In this document: positions 1 to 3,954 of the stretch, piece after piece
Numbering within the stretch: position 1 is the stretch's first letter
How the letters are laid out: each line of letters starts with the position of its first letter
NCBI GenBank assembly: GCA_022705365.1
Contig: JAKJEP010000208.1
Span: 1-6,164 of the forward strand
Length of the DNA: 6,164 nt
Origin: Planctomycetota bacterium
GTDB taxonomy: Bacteria > Planctomycetota > Phycisphaerae > Sedimentisphaerales > SM23-30
Direction: 5' to 3'
Notes under the pieces: generated by a model
What the model saw: only the letters and a program-made list of their open reading frames with translations
Told to the model about the DNA's origin: nothing
Database searches by the model: none
Position numbers and translations under genes: made by a program

Positions 1-1
1 G

Positions 2-58
2 GAATCGGTCGTTTGGCTCATTGAAAACAAGGAATTGCAGGTTTCCAGTGCCAGGTGA
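2..58 (+). CDS. possible 3' end of an unidentified rightward gene
   Basis: A reading frame open from the left edge encodes ESVVWLIENKELQVSSAR and ends with TGA at 56-58. I do not recognise the protein, and 18 residues are too few to assign a family. The only support for a real gene is that the frame reads as plausible protein and that its stop lies three bases from the stop of the convergent recombinase gene (62-64), an arrangement often seen for tightly packed convergent genes. No terminator is visible between the two stops. It could equally be chance open frame, since a stop-free run of this length is common. Confidence 0.25.
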   Translation, partial: ESVVWLIENKELQVSSAR

Positions 59-61
59 AAC

Positions 62-754
62 TTAGACAGCCGCGCAGTGTTTTATTTCCGAGTTGTTATT
101 CTCCAGCACCCGGTAAACCGTTATCCTGCTCAGGCTCACGGTCCGAGCAATGCGGGCGATCTTCTCCCCACTATCTTTCATGGCTACAATGGCTTTTACC
201 TGCTCCTCGGTCACTTTGAGCCGGCGGCCCTTTTGGGAACCGCCCCAGCGTTTGCCGGCAGCACGGGCCGCGATTTGGCCGGCTTTGACCCGCTCGCCGC
301 GGATTTCAGTCTCATAGGCGGCTACGGAAGCCAGTACATTGGCGATCAGTCGCCCGGAAGGCGTACCGAGGTCCACTGAATCTTTTAGGCTGACCAAACG
401 AATGTTTTTCTCCTGTAACTCCTCAAACAATTTACACAGCCCGCTGGCCGTCCGTCCCAGTCGGTCTAGCCGCCAAACTACAAGCTGATGGATATAACCA
501 GCGTTGATGTTCGCTTGCAGCTTCTGCCAGCGGGGTCGGTCCATGTTCTTTCCGGTGGCGGTATCGCTGTACCAGACCACCTTGCCCAGCTTTTCCGGAT
601 CCTGGGCGTTCAGCCAGCGTTCCAGATCGGGTTTCTGGCTGCGGGTGGTCTGCTGGGACGTGCTGACCCGCAGATAAACGGCGGTCTGTGGGATAAATTC
701 AGACTTTGAGGCTGGTACTTGAACGATTGCGGGGGAAATAGTAGAATAACTCAT
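62..754 (-). CDS. small serine recombinase (resolvase/invertase family)
   Basis: A 230-aa serine site-specific recombinase, which would cut and rejoin DNA through a phosphoserine link at a res, hix or att-type site. After a 24-residue N-terminal extension, the catalytic motif VYLRVST sits at residues 26-32 with nucleophile Ser31 and Arg29. The second active-site cluster WRLDRLGR is at 94-101, supplying Asp97, Arg98 and Arg101. The long E helix region follows (LIANVLASVAAYETEIRGER, about 136-155), then GKRWGGSQKGRR and a C-terminal Hin/resolvase helix-turn-helix at about 179-218 (KIARIARTVSLSRITVYRVL). The length is that of small resolvases, not large serine integrases, so resolution or inversion is likelier than phage integration. 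It resembles planctomycete resolvases from memory. The ATG at 754 has GAGG seven bases upstream. A promoter at 851-879 and a structured leader precede it. No missing catalytic residue is seen. Confidence 0.93.
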   Translation of the reverse strand: MSYSTISPAIVQVPASKSEFIPQTAVYLRVSTSQQTTRSQKPDLERWLNAQDPEKLGKVVWYSDTATGKNMDRPRWQKLQANINAGYIHQLVVWRLDRLGRTASGLCKLFEELQEKNIRLVSLKDSVDLGTPSGRLIANVLASVAAYETEIRGERVKAGQIAARAAGKRWGGSQKGRRLKVTEEQVKAIVAMKDSGEKIARIARTVSLSRITVYRVLENNNSEIKHCAAV

Positions 755-758
755 GTCT

Positions 759-777
759 TAACCTCGTTATCAGGTTA
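759..777 (-). promoter_or_regulatory. hairpin covering the recombinase ribosome binding site
   Basis: In the recombinase mRNA, TAACCT (777-772) can pair perfectly with AGGTTA (764-759) across the 7-nt loop GATAACG. The Shine-Dalgarno GAGG occupies 765-762, so three of its four bases are inside the 3' arm, and ATG follows seven bases later at 754. The stem is only 6 bp and mostly A-T, so it would be marginally stable alone, but it could dampen translation. The pairing is seen directly; the regulatory role is inference. Confidence 0.45.
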
Positions 778-784
778 GGGCCAC

Positions 785-822
785 GCTCCCGGCTGCTCTA
801 ACAGCGCGGGAGCACTTTTTTT
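785..822 (+). terminator. rho-independent terminator-like hairpin, rightward
   Basis: GCTCCCG (785-791) plus GCTG (792-795) pair with CAGC (802-805) and CGGGAGC (807-813). The loop is CTCTAA and a single G is bulged, giving an 11-bp GC-rich stem. AC and seven T residues (816-822) follow. This is a textbook intrinsic terminator for transcripts running rightward, meaning antisense to the recombinase gene or reading through from the gene at the left edge. On the recombinase transcript the same hairpin lacks a U-tract and would simply be leader structure. Confidence 0.65.
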
Positions 823-842
823 GTGATGACGGCCATCACAAA
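820..842. promoter_or_regulatory. perfect palindrome, candidate operator of the recombinase promoter
   Basis: TTTGTGATG (820-828) and CATCACAAA (834-842) form a perfect 9-bp inverted repeat around ACGGC. It lies just downstream of the expected start of recombinase transcription (about 844) and covers the -35 element and spacer of the rightward promoter at 821-849. A dimeric repressor, or the recombinase itself, could control both promoters from here. The half-site TGTGATG also resembles a Crp-family half-site, though the 5-bp centre differs from the usual 6-bp spacing. The binding protein is unknown. Confidence 0.5.
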
Positions 843-849
843 CTATAAT
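821..849 (+). promoter_or_regulatory. rightward promoter overlapping the recombinase control region
   Basis: TTGTGA (821-826, four of six consensus bases), a 17-bp spacer (827-843) and a perfect TATAAT (844-849) form a rightward sigma70-like promoter. Transcription would start near 856 and run into 860-1190, which holds only a doubtful small reading frame, then antisense into the PEP-CTERM gene. Its -10 lies next to the -10 of the leftward promoter, so the two would exclude each other. Its use in vivo is inference. Confidence 0.45.
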
Positions 850-850
850 C

Positions 851-879
851 AATATACTCCATAATCTTGCTCTTGTCAA
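851..879 (-). promoter_or_regulatory. sigma70-type promoter of the recombinase gene
   Basis: Read leftward, TTGACA (879-874) is a perfect -35 box, followed by a 17-bp spacer and TATATT (856-851), one base from the TATAAT consensus. The predicted start is near 844, which leaves a leader of about 90 nt before the ATG at 754. The leader contains the palindrome at 820-842, the GC-rich hairpin at 785-813 and the hairpin over the ribosome binding site. Confidence 0.75.
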
Positions 880-941
880 TTAGAATTCAGTCTTTACACT
901 TTTTCCCCTGCTGAAATCTTTGGTTTTCGGCTCAGAAGCGA

Positions 942-965
942 AGGTGAAAAATCGAATATTCACCT
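942..965. repeat. 7-bp inverted repeat in the spacer
   Basis: AGGTGAA (942-948) and TTCACCT (959-965) are perfect inverted copies around a 10-bp AT-rich centre. It could be a recombinase or repressor binding site, since it lies upstream of the recombinase promoter where a res-type site would be expected. I see no second or third subsite of matching sequence, so no res site is claimed. Confidence 0.3.
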
Positions 966-1007
966 GTTACAGTTACTTCTAATAAAATGCCTTAGTATTC
1001 CGTCTGT

Positions 1008-1190
1008 ATGGAATCAGACAAAAAAATCAAAACCGATGCAGTGAAGATCAATCGAGATAAGCAAAAGAAGTAAAAAGAACCTGGAGAAATCATAATTGAA
1101 CGGAAGGAAAGGCTTGCAGAAAAAGGCCCGCACAGTATAATCAGGCTGGAATACAGGTTTCCCAATTATCGGGTAACACCGCATGATTAA
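1008..1190 (+). pseudogene. possible broken small gene, interrupted by one in-frame stop
   Basis: From ATG at 1008 a frame encodes 21 residues (MESDKKIKTDAVKINRDKQK plus K) and stops at TAA 1071-1073. The same frame then stays open for 38 further codons (KEPGEIIIERKERLAEKG, then PHSIIRLEYRFPNYRVTPHD) to TAA at 1188-1190. The strand is purine-rich, as sense strands often are, and the charged peptide reads like natural protein. It lies downstream of the rightward promoter at 821-849. Against a gene: no Shine-Dalgarno sequence precedes the ATG, and I recognise no family. It may be a remnant with one nonsense mutation, or chance. The remaining bases of the 755-1217 gap hold no other convincing gene. 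Confidence 0.22.
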
Positions 1191-1217
1191 CCGATAGCGC
1201 CCTATAACCCAGATTCT

Positions 1218-2345
1218 TTACCAGCATTTTCGACGCAATGCCAATAGACCAAAAACCATAAGGGATAGTGTGCAAGGTTCGGGGATTGCAGCATATACCC
1301 CCCATGAACCATCATCAAATTTTATCGTAAAAGCAAGATGCCCCAAGTTGTTTATACATCCATCACCTTGTAACCCAAGGCCGGAGACTATCTTGTCATC
1401 AAGTACATCCCCTACGCTTAAAACCGGCACTAAGGCACTATCGTAGATATAGCCCTGTGTGATATTGTCACTCGATCCCATAAATGCAACTACCCCAGAG
1501 TCATTGATCCCTGGGAAATTGCTAACATGCTTATTTGTGGGTTCATCTCCTTCATCACCAAATATAAGCTCTACTTTATTTTGGTAATATCTTCCAATGG
1601 ATTGTCGGCTATTGGAATTCAGGTAAGAAAAAAATGCTATTGCCCCGTTCTTAGATATGGCTGACATACCCTTGCCCTCAAAAATACCTGTTCCATCTAA
1701 TATTACTTTCGTAGAATTATTGTTGGCAATTATTAAATTATCAGCACTGCTATTAAGTTTTGTATTTACTACAATATCACAATTGTCTGATATACTTGGC
1801 CAGCCTCCCAGCCAAGAGTAAGTACCTGAAGTATCAAGTATTAATTCTTCGGAGCCGTTCCATCTGTAAAGATAATCTGGAGAGCTGGAATCATTACGGG
1901 CTAGATATGCTACATCACCATTAGAGTTAATCGACGGAACAGAAGAGAAAGATCCTGAAGTTGTGGTTCTTATAAGTTCTTCACCTGATACCGAATGTCG
2001 ATAGAGAGCTTGTGTTCCATCATCCATACTTGCTCGATACGCAAACTGTCTGTTATCATTTAGACGCGAATGATAAAAAATGCTATTGATTGGCCCTTCG
2101 GTATCTAAAACGGGTGTTAGAACGGAGCCATTTCCGATAAAAGTCCTTTCTAGTCCAGAAGGATAATTGACAGTAAAAATGACATCACCATTGTTATTGA
2201 TAGCAGCATTTCCAGGGAACCTAGATATTTCATCTGCATCGAAATCGGCTATTTTAATAAAATTGTAGTCTGACGCTTGGACTATTGAACAAATAAGCGT
2301 AACTGCAAAAAAATAGTAATTTGATATTTTACCAAAACCGCTCAT
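1218..2345 (-). CDS. secreted repeat protein with PEP-CTERM sorting tail
   Basis: A 375-aa exported protein. An N-terminal signal peptide (1-24: K6, hydrophobic YYFFAVTLICSIV, likely cut after VQA24) leads into a body of at least seven spaced motifs of the type I-N-x-x-G-x-V-x-F: near residues 49, 95, 139, 185, 230, 280 and 331. This spacing of 45-50 residues suggests a beta-propeller-like fold, as in the repeat family often annotated DUF7453 / choice-of-anchor proteins. The C terminus is a PEP-CTERM signal: IPEPCT (354-359), hydrophobic LSLMVFGLLAL (360-370), basic RRK (371-373). In known systems such tails are processed by an exosortase, usually with glycosylation and surface or extracellular delivery. 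No exosortase is in view. AGGTGA lies three bases before the ATG at 2345. The gene is much richer in A+T than the replication genes, so it may be cargo or flanking host DNA. Its molecular function is unknown. Confidence 0.85.
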   Translation of the reverse strand: MSGFGKISNYYFFAVTLICSIVQASDYNFIKIADFDADEISRFPGNAAINNNGDVIFTVNYPSGLERTFIGNGSVLTPVLDTEGPINSIFYHSRLNDNRQFAYRASMDDGTQALYRHSVSGEELIRTTTSGSFSSVPSINSNGDVAYLARNDSSSPDYLYRWNGSEELILDTSGTYSWLGGWPSISDNCDIVVNTKLNSSADNLIIANNNSTKVILDGTGIFEGKGMSAISKNGAIAFFSYLNSNSRQSIGRYYQNKVELIFGDEGDEPTNKHVSNFPGINDSGVVAFMGSSDNITQGYIYDSALVPVLSVGDVLDDKIVSGLGLQGDGCINNLGHLAFTIKFDDGSWGVYAAIPEPCTLSLMVFGLLALRRKCW

Positions 2346-2486
2346 TTTTCACCTGCTTTCTGCCGTATTGGGCACCAAATATAAGTGTACTTCTCAGACA
2401 AAATCTGCCTGCTATAGGTATTACTGAAAACACGCAAAAATCCGATTTGGTGGTGACATAGCAAAGAAAAGGGCACCGCCAGATCG

Positions 2487-2611
2487 TGCTAACTCAAGGC
2501 CCGGCAAGGCCCATCCATAACACGCAAGCGGTACCCGTTTTGCCCAAAGGCAAACGAGCACCGACTTTCCTGCGTTTATGGAATTCAAAAATTGCCGGTT
2601 TTGAGTTAAAC
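2487..2611 (+). repeat. long imperfect hairpin resembling an integron attC site
   Basis: Two arms pair over about 120 nt. TAACTCAA (2490-2497) pairs with TTGAGTTA (2601-2608). CCGGCAA (2501-2507) pairs with TTGCCGG (2592-2598). CCATAA and ACGCA (2515-2520, 2522-2526, C2521 bulged) pair with TGCGT and TTATGG (2571-2581). CGGT (2529-2532) pairs with ACCG (2560-2563). CGTTTTGCC (2536-2544, one T bulged) pairs with GGCAAACG (2549-2556) over a CAAA loop. The right end GTTAAAC (2605-2611) fits the attC R' consensus GTTRRRY. The left end TGCTAAC keeps only the AAC core and pyrimidines of RYYYAAC. Single-base bulges on one arm are typical of attC. No second attC and no integron integrase gene are visible, so it may instead be a transposable-element end or a repeat family. 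Confidence 0.45.
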
Positions 2612-2647
2612 GCCAAAGTACAGTGACAAATCCTATTTAATTGTCAG

Positions 2648-2663
2648 GCTGGGACCACCCAGC
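2648..2663 (+). repeat. short GC-rich hairpin
   Basis: GCTGGG (2648-2653) pairs perfectly with CCCAGC (2658-2663) over the loop ACCA, and is followed by TTCCTCTAT. The tail is pyrimidine-rich but has no real T-run, so it would be at best a weak rightward terminator. It separates the attC-like hairpin from the inverted-repeat cluster upstream of the 190-aa gene. Confidence 0.3.
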
Positions 2664-2679
2664 TTCCTCTATAGTACAA

Positions 2680-2772
2680 GTTAATGGGAATTAACGCAAT
2701 ATTTTTCTCAATGTGAGAAAAATCCTTATTAGTGCTGGACTTATAAGGCTATGATATTTACCATTTGGGTAA
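2680..2772. promoter_or_regulatory. cluster of four inverted repeats upstream of the HTH gene
   Basis: Four dyads follow one another. GTTAAT/ATTAAC is at 2680-2695. ATTTTTCTCA/TGAGAAAAAT is at 2701-2723, a perfect 10-bp repeat around ATG. CCTTAT/ATAAGG is at 2724-2748, and TTACC/GGTAA at 2758-2772. They lie in AT-rich DNA 110-200 bases upstream of the 190-aa gene, where its promoter should be. TATGAT at 2750-2755 could be a -10 box, but no good -35 stands at the right distance. The dyads may be operators for the nearby HTH proteins. The other bases of the 2346-2880 gap, apart from the attC-like hairpin and the GC-rich frame, show nothing I can name. Confidence 0.35.
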
Positions 2773-2884
2773 TTTAGATAAAGTCGGGGCGGCGGCCCGT
2801 ACAGCCGTCGAGCGGCCCGGTCAGGCAGTGCTTGTTCACCTGTCGGCATTGTCAGGCTGGACCGGCCCGAAGAAAGACAGGTGA
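2765..2884 (+). CDS. doubtful small ORF or gene remnant overlapping the HTH gene start
   Basis: In this frame a GC-rich block is open from 2747 to TGA at 2882-2884, encoding a peptide that ends in VLVHLSALSGWTGPKKDR. Third codon positions are mostly G or C from 2783 on, unlike the AT-rich DNA before it, and the stop overlaps the GTG start of the next gene as GTGA, as in coupled genes. There is no ATG. TTG at 2765 is the only possible start I see and it lacks a Shine-Dalgarno sequence. It may be the 3' remnant of a truncated gene or a structured leader. Family unknown. Confidence 0.2.
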   Translation: MGNLDKVGAAARTAVERPGQAVLVHLSALSGWTGPKKDR

Positions 2885-3453
2885 GTATGAATGATTTAAA
2901 TACTTTACGGGATTTGATTAACACGGTTAAAACTTTGGAATCCTACAAGGGGCAACCTTTAAGTGTTTCGCAAGCACGAGAAAAAGTCAAATCCGTCTTG
3001 AATCAACTGGCAGACCATTTGAAACTGCTTAGCGATTGCAAGAATAGATTTGGCTGTGAAATGCGAGCCGAGGCCACTTTACGTAAAATTGAAAACGTTG
3101 CCATTCATCGAGATTATTCGTCGTCAACGCCAACTCTGGAAACTGCAATTTCCTGGTTGACTGGTCATCTGTCAGAAACAGAATATCGAGAAATCCCACC
3201 CTTTGTTCAAGAGCTTGAAAGATGGGCGGAAAAGACGGCTGCTGAAAAGCCACAGGTGGGCGCGGGGGAAATTCCTGATGACACGATTACACTCGCGATA
3301 GCAGTCAAAGACTATATGGTTTCACGAAGTACACTGAAACGAAAAATAGAAAATGGGGATTTGAAAACATATCGGCCTGCTAATGCCCCAAAAAATGGCG
3401 GTCACAGAGTGTCACGAAAAGAGATCGAGACTTTTTTTGAACCGAAACGGTAA
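2881..3453 (+). CDS. 190-aa protein with C-terminal excisionase/MerR-type HTH
   Basis: The C-terminal 60 residues form a winged helix-turn-helix of the MerR/excisionase (HTH_17) type. The helix-turn-helix lies at about 136-165 (TLAIAVKDYMVSRSTLKRKI, then ENGDLKTYRP), and the wing and last helix are at 172-187 (NGGHRVSRKEIETFF). The first 130 residues are mostly predicted helix, with no motif I recognise (heptad-like DLINTVKTLE and VLNQLADHLKLLSDC). They may serve in dimerisation or bind a partner. The protein is probably a DNA-binding regulator or recombination directionality factor rather than an enzyme. GTG at 2881 with GAAAG five bases upstream is one start; ATG at 2887 is an alternative, but AGGTGAG would then sit too close. 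The gene is AT-richer than the replication genes downstream. Tandem 11-bp repeats follow its stop and are a natural candidate target. Confidence 0.75.
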   Translation: MSMNDLNTLRDLINTVKTLESYKGQPLSVSQAREKVKSVLNQLADHLKLLSDCKNRFGCEMRAEATLRKIENVAIHRDYSSSTPTLETAISWLTGHLSETEYREIPPFVQELERWAEKTAAEKPQVGAGEIPDDTITLAIAVKDYMVSRSTLKRKIENGDLKTYRPANAPKNGGHRVSRKEIETFFEPKR

Positions 3454-3466
3454 AGTAGCAGTGAAC

Positions 3467-3520
3467 AGTATCATTTCGGTGTCAAGCGGTATCATTTCAG
3501 TATCATTTCGGTATCACGCT
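3467..3520. promoter_or_regulatory. array of five tandem ~11-bp repeats (RGTATCATTTC)
   Basis: AGTATCATTTC (3467-3477), GGTGTCAAGCG (3478-3488, degenerate), GGTATCATTTC (3488-3498), AGTATCATTTC (3499-3509) and GGTATCACGCT (3510-3520, 3' half diverged) run head to tail with a period of 10-11 bp, one helical turn. All copies therefore face the same side of the DNA. The array fills the spacer between two genes for excisionase-like HTH proteins. In known systems such proteins bind short direct repeats side by side, so this is probably an operator or excision-control site. A TTGACT at 3526-3531 follows, but CATAAT at 3554-3559 is too far away for a standard promoter. Confidence 0.6.
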
Positions 3521-3565
3521 GACCATTGACTGGTTTTTTAACCTTTTGCGTTCCATAATGAGGGT

Positions 3566-3763
3566 ATGGAACATGCAGAAAAATTTTATTTTGTAAGCCT
3601 TGAGGCGCTGGCGGCAGAATTGGGATTGCCGCAAGCATATCTCAGGAGGTTGGCTGCCGATGGCAAAATTCCAAGCCTGAATGTATCGGGACGATTGCGA
3701 TTTAATCCGTCCGCTGTCGGCGATGCTTTGACCGAACTTTCACGAAAGGGGGGCCAGCTATGA
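3566..3763 (+). CDS. 65-aa excisionase-like HTH protein
   Basis: A complete small DNA-binding protein of the MerR/excisionase (HTH_17) type. YFVSLEALAAELGLPQAYLRRL (residues 8-29) makes helix-turn-helix, ADGKIPSL leads into the wing SGRLRF (41-46), and a last helix follows (PSAVGDALTELSRK). The pattern G-K-I-P-S-x-x-x-x-G-R-x-R-F is typical of the family. The likely role is transcription control of the operon or directing excision; nothing here decides between them. ATG at 3566 has GAGGG immediately before it, a short spacing. ATGs at 3558 and 3573 are out of frame. Its stop overlaps the next gene (ATGA at 3760-3763), so the two are translationally coupled. The 11-bp repeat array lies directly upstream. 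Confidence 0.8.
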   Translation: MEHAEKFYFVSLEALAAELGLPQAYLRRLAADGKIPSLNVSGRLRFNPSAVGDALTELSRKGGQL

Positions 3764-3954
3764 GTGACCGGCAGCTCATCAATTTATCCCGTTTGGCGAA
3801 GCTACTGGGAATCGGCCGAACCACCCTTTACGAATGGCTGCACTCGGAGCAGTTACCACCGGCGGCCAAGATTATCAATTCCCGGCGGTACTGGACGCGG
3901 CAGCAGATTGAGGCGTTTCTGCAGGACCAGCAGGCAGAGCGAGGGCGGCGATGA
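3760..3954 (+). CDS. 64-aa AlpA-like HTH protein
   Basis: A second tiny MerR/AlpA-type DNA-binding protein. LINLSRLAKLLGIGRTTLYEWL (residues 6-27) is the helix-turn-helix, and the conserved W26 and LPPAAKI (32-38) precede a wing with NSRRYWTRQQIEAFL (40-54). AlpA family members are phage or satellite regulators that activate integrase or excision genes; whether that holds here is inference. It is not a recent copy of the 65-aa gene, since the two differ at most positions. It lies between two ATGA overlaps, the stop of the 65-aa gene at 3761-3763 and the start of the helicase gene at 3951, and is preceded by a strong purine run (AAAGGGGGG, 3745-3753) as ribosome binding site. Confidence 0.8.
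   Translation: MSDRQLINLSRLAKLLGIGRTTLYEWLHSEQLPPAAKIINSRRYWTRQQIEAFLQDQQAERGRR

Noticed and set aside
77..709. Open frames on the + strand opposite the recombinase gene (77-379 and 488-709)
   Set aside because: They lie antisense to a clear serine recombinase with intact catalytic motifs, and their translations show no recognisable protein features.
62..754. Recombinase as a large serine integrase of a phage
   Set aside because: At 230 aa with a short C-terminal HTH it lacks the zinc-ribbon and coiled-coil domains of large serine integrases.
942..960. AGGTGA at 943-947 as a ribosome binding site
   Set aside because: No start codon follows at a suitable distance; ATC comes where an ATG would be needed.
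1167..1196. TATCGG/CCGATA dyad as the PEP-CTERM terminator or a second attC
   Set aside because: The stem is only 6 bp with an 18-nt loop, there is no T-run on the PEP-CTERM transcript, and no GTTRRRY core is nearby.
2691..2924. 77-aa leftward frame across the HTH gene start
   Set aside because: It crosses the inverted-repeat cluster and the start of the 190-aa gene, has no clear ribosome binding site, and its sequence is unconvincing.
3467..3520. Tandem repeats as a CRISPR array
   Set aside because: The period is 11 bp with no spacers between units, and no cas gene is present.
3526..3559. Standard promoter TTGACT ... CATAAT before the 65-aa gene
   Set aside because: The spacing is 22 bp, too long for a normal sigma70 promoter; it may need an activator, but I would not call it.
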